NCBI GenBank assembly: GCA_051530055.1
Contig: CM121342.1
Location: 14,136,001 to 14,200,000 of the forward strand
DNA from: Neoechinorhynchus agilis
Lineage: Eukaryota > Acanthocephala
DNA length: 64,000 bases
Reading direction: 5' to 3'
The notes under the pieces are model-generated. The model did not search any database. It saw nothing but the letters and a program-made list of their open reading frames with translations, and was not told where the DNA came from. Shown here one piece after another: positions 12,081-22,225 of the stretch; the first letter of the stretch is position 1, and the number at the start of each line of letters is the position of its first letter. Made by a program: the position numbers and the translations under genes.

Positions 12081-12570
12081 CCATCTAAAAATGAATTTTA
12101 CACATTAAGGTTTTGAGATCGAGTGCGCGGGAAAGCCAAACCCGAAGTTCGGGGAACAATTATCCGCTCGAACCCCCTGCGCCGTACTACGTTTTCCCAT
12201 TGATTTTTGTATTGATTTTTAACACGTCGCTGGCTGGAAGTTTCAAGCTAAAATTAGCTTTATTTCCTTCCATTATGTTGGTCAGGCCTCCAAAACAAGA
12301 GGTCTTTTTAAGTTTTGTTCTATGTCTATAAAGTTGGTGCCACCAAAACCCGCTCGATGCTTGCATGTCTCTTGATGATTAGAGATTGCCGAAGAATGCT
12401 CAAATCGATCGCAAGCTTGCATATGCCGGGCGACTCTCTTCTTAATGCCCTGCATCGTTTGTCCGATATATACTTTCTCTCACTGCTCACAGTGCATTCT
12501 ATATATCCCATGAGTCGGCTAAATTTTATCCTGCCCCTTGAATGCGCTTATGAGAGCACATACTCCTTAT
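12081..12570 (-). mobile_element. Penelope-like element remnant (GIY-YIG endonuclease end)
   Basis: Minus-strand translation of 12310-12520 gives the two signature motifs of a GIY-YIG nuclease in correct order and spacing: GIYRMHCEQ, then EKVYIGQT, followed by GIKKRVARHMQACDR and a His/Cys-bearing tail (NHQETCKHRAGF). The copy is broken. Penelope-like retroelements carry this nuclease C-terminal to a telomerase-like reverse transcriptase; no reverse transcriptase part is visible here. Confidence in the GIY-YIG fold is high; assignment to Penelope rests on that plus the terminal motif at 12054-12080. Confidence 0.75.
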
Positions 12571-12589
12571 AGCTTTCTCTCACAATAGA

Positions 12590-13020
12590 GAGGTCGATTT
12601 GCCAGCTATCGTCTTAGGTCCTCCATCACACTATCTATCCATCTTTTTCGGCCTTCCCCGTTTCCTCTTCCCCTTGGCCTCAGTACGTCCGGCGCTCTTT
12701 ATCCAATCGTCTTGCGCTCCTTGCTCGACATGACCGGCTCGACGTCGAACATTTTTCTAGTCTCGGCATTGGGTAGTTTATCCCTGCGTGTTACTCCAAG
12801 CTGACCATCTCAGCATCCTCATTTCATTTACAATCAATCTCTGCACGTCCTCCTTTTTCGTAGCCCAAGTCCGCTGCGTATACCATTGCAGGTCTTACCG
12901 CTGCTTTGTACACGCGCCCTTTGAGCTTGTTCAGGAGACGTTTGTCGCACAGGATGCCCGTTACTCTTTTCCAGTTATTCCACCCGCGATTCCTATAGTA
13001 TTGTATAGATGAATTCCAAT
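12590..13020 (-). mobile_element. RTE-like LINE, 3' part of reverse transcriptase
   Basis: Minus strand reads RGWNNWKRVTGILCDKRLLN, KLKGRVYKAAVRPAMVYAAD, then in another frame LIVNEMRMLRW, the classical thumb and C-terminal region of RTE/BovB-type LINE polymerases, and ends in the usual basic R-x-R-G-R-P-like stretch. Frame changes show that the copy is dead. Direction is the same as the neighbouring Penelope remnant. Confidence 0.65.
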
Positions 13021-13189
13021 CTTAATCCTCATAATGAAGTAGATCATTTGATCAATGAAGTGCACGCTTCCGAGGTGGCAAAACTAAGGAAAAACAAGTG
13101 TCTTTTCCCCACATAAAACAGTAGTTTTGAAAGAAGCAAATAATCTTCTGCTGGTATCGGTAATCACTACTATAACTGTTTAAGGATTG

Positions 13190-13325
13190 AAGTATTCATG
13201 CTTGTTTACGAGGCGTAAAAATTAAGGGAATTTATTAAATCTAACCGCACACAACCTTGATAAACGCGTACAAGATTGTAACTTCGAAATGTCGGATTTG
13301 ATAAAATTCCGTTGATACCATAACT
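13190..13325 (+). repeat. partial foldback of the AAATATCGG family
   Basis: The arm CCTTGATAAACGCGTACAAG followed by GAAATGTCGGATTTGATAAA matches the right arms of 11484-11545 and 33545-33605. A short inverted left part (GGAATTTATTAAATC at about 13229) remains. Confidence 0.6.
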
Positions 13326-13477
13326 GCAAAGGAGTAGATAAGTCACAATTAAATTTTAGATTTCATAAATTACGCTCATACGTGAATTTGTATGACTGCA
13401 TACGTAAAGACCGAATTGTCGTAACTACTATATTTTTCCAATGCGTCGACATGAAAATAAATTCATTGTTTTGGTCT

Positions 13478-13598
13478 TCGCTTTTTTATTAAAGAAATTT
13501 CGAACCCCGTCGGGTTAATCGTCATTTTGTAAGTAGAGAAAATGTAACGCCAATGGTAAATTCCCAACGAGGCTCGAAACTTCTTTAATAGAACAACA
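13478..13598. repeat. foldback repeat, CGAACCTCGTCGGGTT family
   Basis: Left arm near 13488-13530 and right arm near 13560-13597 are reverse complements around TTTCGAACCCCGTCGGGTT. The minus-strand core has stem AACCC (loop GAC) GGGTT then C and GAAA. Same family as 13757-13936, 37470-37636 and 48099-48287. Confidence 0.7.
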
Positions 13599-13756
13599 AA
13601 TTTGAGTAATCATTGATAGAAAATCATGGGGGATGATAGAATTTGAATTGTGGTCCGTTTCGGAAAAAAGTATCTAATTGGAATATTTCGAAAGAGGGTA
13701 CGTTTTTTTTCGGGGCGGATAACCAAATGAAAATGTCGATATGTGAGGTGCTGGGG

Positions 13757-13936
13757 AATGTGATTGGAATTATTGTTTAGAAGTCTTTACCAGACGTTTC
13801 GAACCTCGTCGGGTTCATCATCAGTTTGTTAGTTAATAATAGACGCAACTAACAAACCGGCGATGAACCCGACGAGGTTCGAAACGTTTTTAGTACCAAA
13901 ACATTTAACGAATGAAGACTTCTAAACAATAATTCT
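13757..13936. repeat. foldback repeat with two hammerhead-like cores
   Basis: About 180 bp forming a long hairpin: the left half (TTATTGTTTAGAAGTCTTTA then the core) is the reverse complement of the right half ending AAGACTTCTAAACAATAA. Minus-strand core at 13797-13824: CTGATGA, T, stem GAACC (loop CGACGA) GGTTC, GAAA. The plus-strand core at 13860-13890 has the same stem but a changed first box (GCGATGA). Confidence 0.8.
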
Positions 13937-14104
13937 AACCAAATGACCACACTTTTTTAACAAAAGATTGATTGTGGATTACACGAAATTCCCATAAAAT
14001 CTCTACATTGCGCATTTGCTCGTTCAATCGCAAGTGTCACGATATGAGCGTATTTTTGGTGATCAATAAATCACTCACCGATTCATTTCATCGACTCAAA
14101 ATCG

Positions 14105-14295
14105 ATTATTTAATTATCAATTAACAAGAATTGGACACATCCCCCCTTTGGGTTCCCATGGACACTCGCGTTCAGAGTTGTTTAAAGAATGCGATTGTTG
14201 ATTATCGAGTATATAACTGTTTTGGCCGGGTGGGAATATCCGTTCGGGTGGATCTGTCCAGTTGGGTGACGTCACAGAACATATTTCTTTCGGGT
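14105..14295 (+). repeat. dispersed module in the PP2A 5' region
   Basis: The stretch contains TTTGGGTTCCCATGGACACT, then CGTTCAGAGTTG, then GGTGGGAATATCCGTTCGGG. Close relatives of these words occur at 16090-16170 and 29490-29740, where they adjoin a LINE end. The PP2A gene therefore probably uses, or sits just beside, retroelement-derived 5' sequence. Confidence 0.45.
14267..14274 (+). promoter_or_regulatory. CRE-type palindrome TGACGTCA upstream of PP2A
   Basis: A perfect cAMP-response-element octamer lies 83 bp before the PP2A start codon. The same octamer lies 88 bp before the RPS11 start. The position fits a core-promoter element bound by CREB/ATF factors, but function is inferred only. 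Confidence 0.35.
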
Positions 14296-14357
14296 TCGAT
14301 TTCGACACTCCGAAAAAGGAGAACGATTGCTGCAATGCACACACACCCACATAAAAA

Positions 14358-15398
14358 ATGGAACTAAATCAAGAAACGTCGATGGAGATGTCTGTTGAAC
14401 GAAATCAACTGAAGGATCCATCTTTAGGTCATGGATCAAATAGTGGCGGAGACGAAGCGCCGGTGCCGGTTACTAGCTATACGACTAATAAATGTCTCGA
14501 CCAATGGATTGCTCAGTTATCAGAGTGCAAGCCATTAAAGGAAAAGCAAGTGAAATCATTATGTGATCTCGCAAAAGAGATATTAACCCATGAATCGAAC
14601 GTTCAGGAAGTGCGGTGTCCGGTCACGGTCTGTGGAGACGTACACGGTCAATTTCATGACCTTATGGAGTTGTTTAGGATTGGTGGTCGTGCTCCGGATA
14701 CAAACTATTTGTTTATGGGTGACTATGTCGATCGTGGATACTATTCAGTTGAGACGGTGAGTCTCCTCGTAGCGCTCAAAGTCAGATACCCATCGCGAGT
14801 CACCATTCTTCGAGGAAATCACGAATCAAGACAAATCACGCAGGTTTACGGATTCTACGACGAATGTCTTCGAAAATACGGGAACGCGAATGTCTGGAAG
14901 CATTTCACTGAACTTTTTGATTACCTTCCACTCACCGCTCTCGTCGAAAATCAGATATTCTGCCTTCATGGAGGTCTGAGTCCGTCAGTGGATACCCTGG
15001 ACCACATCCGTGCGATTGATCGGGTTCAGGAGGTTCCTCATGAAGGGCCGATGTGCGATCTTCTATGGTCGGATCCCGATGACCGAGGTGGGTGGGGAAT
15101 AAGCCCGCGTGGAGCTGGATACACGTTTGGTCAAGACATAAGTCAGACGTTCAACCATCAGAATGGTCTTAGTTTGGTGAGTAGAGCTCATCAACTGGTG
15201 ATGGAAGGATACAATTGGTGCCACGAAAAGAATGTCGTTACTGTATTCTCGGCTCCGAACTACTGTTACCGATGTGGTAATCAGGCGGCTATAATGGAAC
15301 TGGATGATACTTTAGCTTATACTTTTCTGCAATTCGACCCTGCTCCGAGACGAGGAGAGCCGCACGTTAATCGTAGAACGCCCGACTACTTTTTGTGA
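14358..15398 (+). CDS. PPP2CA: protein phosphatase 2A catalytic subunit, N-terminally extended
   Basis: Serine/threonine phosphatase of the PP2A holoenzyme. All metal and catalytic motifs are intact: [27 protein letters not shown], the HGGLSP loop and the C-terminal TPDYFL that is carboxymethylated on Leu. From SECKPL onward the protein tracks the 309-residue animal PP2A C almost residue for residue. The reading frame starts about 37 residues earlier than usual ([16 protein letters not shown], rich in Ser/Gly/Glu); the usual MDEK-type start is absent, so the extension seems real. There is no intron in 1,041 nt. Alternatives PP4 or PP6 are excluded by the C-terminus and overall match. Confidence 0.95.
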   Translation: MELNQETSMEMSVERNQLKDPSLGHGSNSGGDEAPVPVTSYTTNKCLDQWIAQLSECKPLKEKQVKSLCDLAKEILTHESNVQEVRCPVTVCGDVHGQFHDLMELFRIGGRAPDTNYLFMGDYVDRGYYSVETVSLLVALKVRYPSRVTILRGNHESRQITQVYGFYDECLRKYGNANVWKHFTELFDYLPLTALVENQIFCLHGGLSPSVDTLDHIRAIDRVQEVPHEGPMCDLLWSDPDDRGGWGISPRGAGYTFGQDISQTFNHQNGLSLVSRAHQLVMEGYNWCHEKNVVTVFSAPNYCYRCGNQAAIMELDDTLAYTFLQFDPAPRRGEPHVNRRTPDYFL

Positions 15399-15579
15399 TG
15401 CCTTATGATTCAACCACCACCACAAGCGCGCAATGTGTGCTAGGTGATAATTATATCCAGTGTCTCTTAGTGGGTTTGTGAAAGTTCATCATCATTATCA
15501 TTGATTCGTATTCTATAGAACTATTCATGTGGAGAAACTTGTCTAGTTTTTTCCTCTGAGAAACTTGATACAACTAAAA

Positions 15580-15585
15580 AATAAA
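15580..15585 (+). terminator. AATAAA polyadenylation signal after PP2A
   Basis: AATAAA within an A-rich run about 180 nt after the PP2A stop. A-richness makes chance occurrence possible. Confidence 0.3.
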
Positions 15586-15619
15586 AAACAAGAATGATTT
15601 AATTAATAATCATATCAAG

Positions 15620-15790
15620 AAAATCCTTACGGATGGTAAATATTCAATGGTTTTTCAATATAATCCCGGTTAAAGATTCCTTTCAAGTGCGAAATGAAGC
15701 GAGGTTTCCTCTTTCGAAATATTTCATATTCATAAAGTAATCTTTTAAGGGGGGATTATGTTCAAACCCCATTCAACAATTTAATAACAT
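15620..15790 (+). repeat. Penelope-type terminal fragment
   Basis: Contains ATGAAG, then GAGG (loop TTT) CCTC, then TTTCGAAATATTTC, and ends GGGGGGATTATGTTCAAACC. It is the inverted counterpart of the 650-790 fragment. Confidence 0.5.
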
Positions 15791-15799
15791 GCAACTGGG

Positions 15800-16232
15800 A
15801 ATAGAACACATTCTGAAGAAGCCCCACGCATAGAGGAAGCTTTATTTTATCGCAATCTTGCTTTTTTCTTAGTATTGCCATTTCAGATATTTTAAAATTC
15901 GCCGATGATCTATTTCTGATATTTCACGTCTCAAACGATCTGACGTTGTAAACACTTGCAAGAAACCTGAATAAGTCCGACGAGAGGGACGAAATATTGA
16001 AAATTAACAAATCAATCTCTATTCTTCTCATCATCGCAAAAGAAACATACAAGATAATGATAACACGTTTCTTGTTAACAAAAATAAAAAGAAGAGGACC
16101 CATGTACCTTTGGGTCCTCATAAGCAATCGAGTTGAGAGTTGTTCAAAAAAGCGTACCGGTTAGGGTGGGTGGGGATTGGTGGTTATTGTTTGTGGGAGA
16201 GCTTGTGAGCTTGGTATTTCCTCAGGTTCATT
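15800..16232. other. repeat fragments between PP2A and LINE copy 1
   Basis: About 15885-15930 is a piece of the 11826 family (CGATGATCTATTTC...). From about 16060 (ATAACACGTTT, then ACCTTTGGGTCCTCATAAGC) it is the terminal module of the LINE that follows; the same module is at 29465-29540 and, diverged, at 56295-56360. Confidence 0.5.
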
Positions 16233-17680
16233 TCAGGTCTCGATATCAGAGAACATTGGGAAGTATGGAAAAAGGAGCGTAGATGGAGCGAGGTCCGATG
16301 TCGATTGATGATGATACAAATTAGGATTACAAGTGTTGTGCTCATGTGAAAAGGGAGCGATATGTGGAAAAAATTGTGGTGGTAGGGTTGAGAGGCGTTT
16401 CGTTTGTTTTATGAAAATAGTATCAAGGCCTGTGCAAGTTTTAGATGCTCTTTTATGAAACATTTTAAGACGACGGATTTGAGATTTGGATAGGTTGCAA
16501 AAAACGGTATAACCGTAACTGAAGGAGGGTAAAATAAAGCTGAAATAAAATTTGGAAAGATCAGGCGAAGGGACTCCAAAATGGCGGAAGCGTTTGAGGA
16601 GATAAATTTTAAAGGTGTTGAGCTGCGAGTCCCATTTCAAATTTGATTGTAATTGAAGACCCAGAATTCTTAGGGAGTTTACTCGTAGGATGTTATTTGG
16701 AAGCTCGAGGCGGGAGAATGAAGGGATCGGAAGCATTTAGAGAAGTTCAGGTGCAGTGAATGCATTGTTTGCGATTGTAAAGATAAGATTCGAGCAAGCG
16801 GATTTGCCACAAGTTAAGACCAAAATCGGAGCAGGCCCGGAGAAGGAGTGAATGATCCACGGAGTCGAAGGCTTTCGTTAAATCAAGTTGAATGAGACGG
16901 GTGACGTGAGAGGAATTATTGTCGAGGTAACGTAGAAGCGTTTCATAAATGCGAAGTAGGACATCGATTGCAGAAAATTTGGGTTGTGTGGGTAATAACT
17001 TTTCGTTGAGAAGTGAAAGAAGGCGAGATTTAAGACATTTTTCGGTGATTTTTGAAAGAGCGAGTAGAATGGATATTGGACGGAATTAATCGACGGAAAT
17101 ATTATGTCCTTTTTTGGAAGAAAGATAACTTTAACAATTTTCAGGCATGAGGAGTAGATGCCATATAAAAAGCTGTGGTTTATAATGCGGGTAAGAAGGT
17201 CGATGAGTTCGGGAATGATGTAGAGCAGAGCCCAGTTTGGGATTTCGGATCGAGAGGATGAATTTCGAGGTAATTTCTTGAAATACTGTAGTACTTCGTA
17301 TGACGAAGCTAAGAGACGTATCGGCGAGTTGACAAAAGTTTCAGATGTTAGCGTGAAAGATTGTGTGGTGTTAGACGTTGAGTAGAGATTGTAATTTGAG
17401 TCAGAGCAGAGGTTCTGATTAATGGAATCTAGAACCTGTTTTAATTCAGTGGAGGACAAATTAGGGAGCGGGTGGCGTCCGCCCTTAGTGCTTTTTGTAA
17501 ACTGGGAAAGTCTAGAGAGTTACTGCGGTGGGCCTTAGAAGCTTGCCGTTGAAGAAGTTTCAAAATAGGGGGTTTTCCATTCTGGGTCGTGGTTGGAGAT
17601 ATTAATGAATTTCTTGGGAATTGTAAAAGTAAGGGATCTTTTATGATTGAGGTTAGGGAGGGCATGGCCAAGGAAGGGTC
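16233..17680 (-). mobile_element. CR1/Jockey-like LINE, broken copy 1
   Basis: Minus-strand coding order: fingers region (LPRNSSSRSEIPNWALLYII, INHSFLYGIYSSCLKIVKV, FLPKKD), reverse-transcriptase motif A in another frame (LDLTKAFDSVDH near 16860), then thumb/C-terminus (RILGLQLQSNLKWDSQL, FYFSFILPSFSYGYTVF, LKMFHKRASKTC). The catalytic YADD block is missing between the last two parts, and several frame changes show a dead copy. Copy 2 lies at 60650-62125 in the same orientation. The 17460-18870 side is shared too and is covered by the repeat entry. Confidence 0.8.
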
Positions 17681-18870
17681 ATTTGTATTGTCAGTGGAAT
17701 GTGCGAATATTAGAGTTAAACACTTTTATAAAATTGTAGATGTAATGATCACATTTATCCCATATTGATAGACGGGAAGATTATAAACGCTGAGGTGGGG
17801 CGGAGGAAGTAATAAGGACATAAGAGTGGTAAGAGTTCGCGGGGAAGGAGGTAGTGTAGAGGCGGATGAATAGGAGTCAATATTAGTGAACAGCCTTTAA
17901 TGTCTGCGAACGTTCCGAGCCCAAATTGGATTGTTCTACCATGTTAAAAAACCCACTCATTTCTGGTTTGGTCGTTAAAAACTCCTAATATACTAAATGT
18001 TGTTCGAAAAGATTGAATCTAACAAACGTTTACAAACAACAGCATCGTGGTTACACAAGACTGAATGCAGATTTAGTCGACTATATGCTTTGATTTATTT
18101 TAATAACAATGCAGTTTACTTTGCCAAACTATCTTCGTACGTAAATCCTTTTTAATTAACCACCCGAATTATCTTAAAAGCTCGCTCTAATATCGCATCA
18201 GAGTAGCTTTTTCTTGTTTGCTAAAATGTCACTTTGTTGTTATTGCCCCATATTTAGTAATATTTTTATGTGTGTAAACTTGAATTCGTACAGTTTGCTG
18301 CACTACACAAGTAGATAAAACCGAGCGATTTCTCATTCTTGAGCAGTAAGATCTCTTTGACTCACGATTCTATCAAATAATGGAAGCGATTGCTAACTCT
18401 ATAATACAAGGAGTCATCGACAATGCGAAAAGCGAGATCTGTGCTGCGATCGGTTGCAACGATCCGTGTTGCCTCGTTCTTACAAAATACCGAGTAAGAC
18501 GCGTTACTGTTGACAAGTTTGTTATCATTGCAAGGGTAAGCACTGCCACGTTCGTCCGATCGTCATTTCTTTTTCCATATTAAAAGGTGCGTGTCAATAA
18601 CTGCGAGTATTGCGACGTCCGGGTGCGGGTGGACCACCCGATTTCTGGTCAAATTGTGGCATCTTTACGAAAAGTAATCAAATGCCATCTGGATCCCGGA
18701 TCTAGCCTTTCAATGCCTGATTAACAGTTCAAAAGAGTTTCAGTAGATGGAACAAATAGTTAGAGACGTAGATTTCCCTTCCCCATATTCCTATTAGCTA
18801 ATAAATAGTTTTCATATCATTGTTAGTGTCGCTGGTCATAAGACAAAGAAACGGTTGATCCATTTCAAGA
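16763..18870 (+). repeat. 2.1-kb repeat, copy 1
   Basis: From CATTGTTTGCGATTGTAAAG to AAACGGTTGATCCATTTCA the sequence is nearly identical to 61211-63325: over long stretches I find only scattered single-base differences. It spans most of the LINE fragment, a spacer of about 700 bp (including a piece resembling the LTR-like sequence before the terminal Gypsy element) and the small spliced gene. The left break point lies inside the LINE; the right end joins a different element in each copy. Confidence 0.9.
18380..18724 (+). CDS. small two-exon gene of unknown function, copy 1
   Basis: Exon 1 18380-18535 (52 codons, MEAIANSIIQGVIDNAKSEI start), intron 18536-18586 (51 nt, GTAAGC...TTAAAAG), exon 2 18587-18724 ending in TAA; product 97 residues. 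It has cysteines in CAAIGCNDPCC and NNCEYCDVRVRV, no signal peptide, a short amphipathic start and a beta-rich second half. I recognise no family. Both splice sites, length and stop position are the same in the second copy at 62828-63172. Differences between copies are mostly amino-acid changing (for example ND to YG, KCHL to RINV), so the gene is either relaxed or fast-evolving. It may be a host gene or a gene of an unnamed element. Confidence 0.55.
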
Positions 18871-18874
18871 AAAA

Positions 18875-20865
18875 TGATCCAAGAGGGATAGGGCAGTAAC
18901 TTCGCCCAGTCCAACTGGGATGCTGCACACCCCGAGGGCCTGAAGCCATTGTCCACGCACTCCTCCAGTTTATCACCAACAGTTCAACGCCGTGTGTGAT
19001 TTTGAGGTGCGACTTTACAAATGTCTTCAATTCCATTCACCGTACCGCTCTGTTTGAGGCACGCAAAAGTCACGCACCAGAAGCTTTTCCTTATTTTCTC
19101 AACGCATACGGGACCCCGACTCCTTTGCTGTTCAACGACCACCTCATTTGGTCCGAAAGATTAGTACTGCAGGGAGACCCTCTCGGTTTAATCGCTCTCT
19201 CCCTTGCAGTGAATCCAATAGTGCACTCTCTCCAGTCCAGAGTAATCCCTCCGTAGTACTGCACGATCTGGAGACACTCATAAGGGAGACTGCGAGATTG
19301 GGCGTTGAGCTTAATGCAGGGAAATGCGAACCGTTGGTAATGAACATCGAAGACGAGTCAGCGCAGAGCGAAATCGTTAAAGGTTTTAGAAATCTGGCGC
19401 CCGGCTTAGAATTGATCACTTTAGAAGGGCTGATTCTTCTAGGGAGCTGCGTTTTTGATTCTAACGTGGAAAATGAAATTCACCATTTTAGCGGCGACAC
19501 GTAATCAAGACGAAGTAATTATTATTTACATTGGTCGAATGTGTGTTGTCCTTCCTTCTTTCGGCGAAAAGAAATTTCTTACGGCTGCCCGTCATTCATG
19601 TGAAAAGAGTCGCCGCCACACCATCTACTCCCGAACATCACGATACTGTGCGATAGTCCGGGAACTTTCGTCACATGAGGCTCTATTCCTGATTAGGAAT
19701 ACCCTCTTCATCCCGAAACTACTTTATAAACCGCGCACGGCTTCCTTCTTCAAGCACGTCGATAAGTTGAAACAAGCTCGATGACATTGTGAAGGCGTAT
19801 CTCGAACACATTTTTAATGTCCAGCTATCAGACGATGCCTGGCGACAAGCTTCATTGCCTGTATCGTCCGGTTGCTTGGGTATTCGAAAACAGTAGATGT
19901 GTCGTTGCCCGCGTTTTTAGGATCATTCGAAGGGAGTCGGGATCTGATAAAACGTATATTAGGACCCAATTTCTGTTTAGCGGACGAATTTCTAGTAGCG
20001 GTCCAGGAATGGTGGGGAAGACGGGTTACAACCAAGTTCCCGTGAATGGCCTAAAGCAGTCTATCTGGGATAAGCCTTTAGTCGCCCGAGCCCATAGTTC
20101 TCTAATTTCAGGCTCTCGCGATGAGGTCGACCGGGCTAGATTGCCGGCAGTCTCTACAAGATAATCGGGAGCATGGTTGGAAGCCCTACCCATTGCATTC
20201 GCAGGAACACTCCTCGTAGACGAAGCAGTTCGGATCGGAATATCCCTCAGATTAGGTCTACCGACTTGTGTCGAACATTGTTGCCGGCGTGGAATGATCG
20301 TGGATCCACTGGGGAGACATGGTCTTGTTTGCAACAAATCAGGGGGTCGTTTCTCACGGCATGCTGAATTGAACGACGTAATTTCGCGTGCCCTAAATAC
20401 GGTGAACGTCTCAAACATTTTAGAGTCAAGCAATCTGTGTAGGCTGGATGGCCGTCGTCCGGATGGCGTCACCGTATTCCCGTGGCGAGAAGGCAAATGT
20501 CTTCTCTGGGACGCCACGTGTGTGGACACGTTCGCGACAAGTAACAGGCGGTTTGTGGTACAGTCTCCAGGGGGAGCGGCTACTGCCGCGGAGGACCGAA
20601 AGGTGGCGAAATATAAAGAATTAAGTAGGTCTTACGTTTTTGTACCCTTTGGAGTGGAGACTCGTGGTGCGCTCGGCAGCTCGGCAATTAGATTTATGAA
20701 GGAGTTATCGAGTAGACTCCAGGCCAAGACAGGAAATACAAGAGCTGGTGCCTTCCTGCGCCAAAACATTAGTCTCGCGATCCAAAGAGGAAACGCAGCG
20801 AGTGTGGTCACTACCACTGAGGGGAGAACGATGCCTCTTCTTCGTGGGCGGTGGTGATTGTTTAA
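18875..20865 (+). mobile_element. R2-like LINE (restriction-like endonuclease type), broken copy A
   Basis: Reads, in several frames: RPVQLGCCTPRGPEAIVHAL, CDFTNVFNSIHRTALFE (motif A), LQGDPLGLIALSLAVNP (motif B), then the downstream conserved LINE block and, intact from 20177 to 20857, the C-terminal domain with C-C-H-C finger (CCRRGMIVDPLGRHGLVC) and endonuclease core RRPDGVTVFPW...LLWDATCVDT. The catalytic YLDD region is disrupted. Related to copies at 25960, 27573, 31640 and 53930. It abuts the right end of the 2.1-kb repeat directly, so it may be the insertion that truncated that repeat. Confidence 0.8.
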
Positions 20866-20869
20866 AAGT

Positions 20870-22225
20870 TTTGTTGTTGTGTGTGTAACCGGTGAATGTT
20901 AATAAAATTATCGAAGTTAAAAAAATTTTTTAAAGAAATTGCACAAATTATGTGTTGCAAAGCAATTAAAAAAATCATTGATAGAAAATCAGGCGTGCGC
21001 TGTTGGTGCAGAAAGTTGAGATTCAAACTATAGAAATAATCGGTAACTTGAATTTCCCTTAGTGTTCGTGTTACCATGGACGCTGTCGTCGATCTCATCT
21101 CGGTGATTTCCGGCCATTTCGTTGTTGCCTCTACCAATATGAGACATGAGAGTCCGTCAGGTTCCTGTGGTCTGCTAGAATGGCATTTTTCACACCTTCC
21201 AACCCAGCTTTCGATATCGGAATCAAACCTGGGCCACCACACATAATATCTCGATAGGTTTTTCATCGCTACGATTCCAAGATGCCCTCTCGGACGTCCT
21301 GTGGATGGTTGCTACTTTCACAACCTGATCGGAAATAGGGTCCTCGAGTCTCAGGATTTGCGTCCTAATCTCTTCGGATGGAGTATTCCGGGTGAGAAGA
21401 TCCCGCAGTCGATCCTCAATCGGATCGTTTTCGGTTAATTTCTTTTTTGGGAGAAATTGACAATTATTCGCGATCCCACGAGCTTCTGCCATCCATTGTA
21501 CGTGGTTACTATATATCTGAATAACTGATCGAGTCGGTCGCAAATTTTTTAGTATTTTTCCTATTAGTTGATATGTCTGGGGTCCGCTCCTTGCGAGCAA
21601 GTAAGCTTTCTTGTCGTTCTTCATGCCGTAGCCAACGAAGTGTTACTCTAGTTACTCTACATTGTCGGACCATGCCTCCTTGTCGCAAACGAATTAGCGC
21701 GATTGAGGCACTGATGTTCGAGGTACCTGTTTTCCCTGCTTCAGTTCTAGAATTCGTTCGTGCAATTCACGATTCCTTGATTGTTCTTGCCTTAGCATCT
21801 ACAGCAATTCTTTTACCATATCCGCTTTATCCTCATCGCCAATTGCTTTGTTCTCCATGGATTTGAATAACTGATTTTTATTAAGTCACAAATACTAATA
21901 ATTCCGTATGTCACTAGTCGATATATAGAAATATAAATCTATATATAACACAAAGCTTGGGGAAATGTCGGAGTTATCCGAGAGTAGAAATATAGGAAAT
22001 AAATCGTCGGTGAATGTTAGAATATTCGAGATGGCAAAACTAAGGAAAAACAAGTGTCTTCTTCCCGTCGAAGGCAATAATCTAAAATGGAATCATTTTT
22101 CTTTATTTCGCCTGATCGAAAAAAAAGGTTCGTGCGTCCACACGTAGGTCGTTTCTTTTTTGAAAACTAAGACACGCGCAGAGAAGCTAAATCCAATGTT
22201 CTCCTTGGGCACCTATTCTGTCATT
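20870..22225. other. gene-free interval with fossil fragments
   Basis: Contains the Gypsy-type fragment at 21030-21650 and a relative of the 11826 foldback family at 21955-22060. The remainder is AT-rich with nothing recognisable. Confidence 0.5.
21030..21650 (-). mobile_element. Gypsy (Ty3) LTR-retroelement fragment, broken
   Basis: The minus strand shows an integrase-type zinc-binding stretch (YYVWWPRFDSDIESWVGRCE) with a following core-like segment (TKWPEITEMRST), and an adjoining block of polyprotein character. No terminal repeats are visible around it. It is an old, broken internal fragment. Confidence 0.65.

Larger units (their letters stand above)
10714..14357. other. repeat-filled interval between SMCR8-like gene and PP2A
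   Basis: No host gene is seen. The interval holds four inverted repeats, a Penelope-type remnant, an RTE-like LINE tail and, at about 11195-11240, a 45-bp piece (GACGGCAGTTCAGTGATCCA) matching the 3' ends of the restriction-like-endonuclease LINE copies at 25955 and 32265. Confidence 0.6.

Noticed and set aside
18836-19036. Minus-strand open stretch at the start of LINE copy A
   Set aside because: Shadow of the plus-strand reverse-transcriptase coding sequence.
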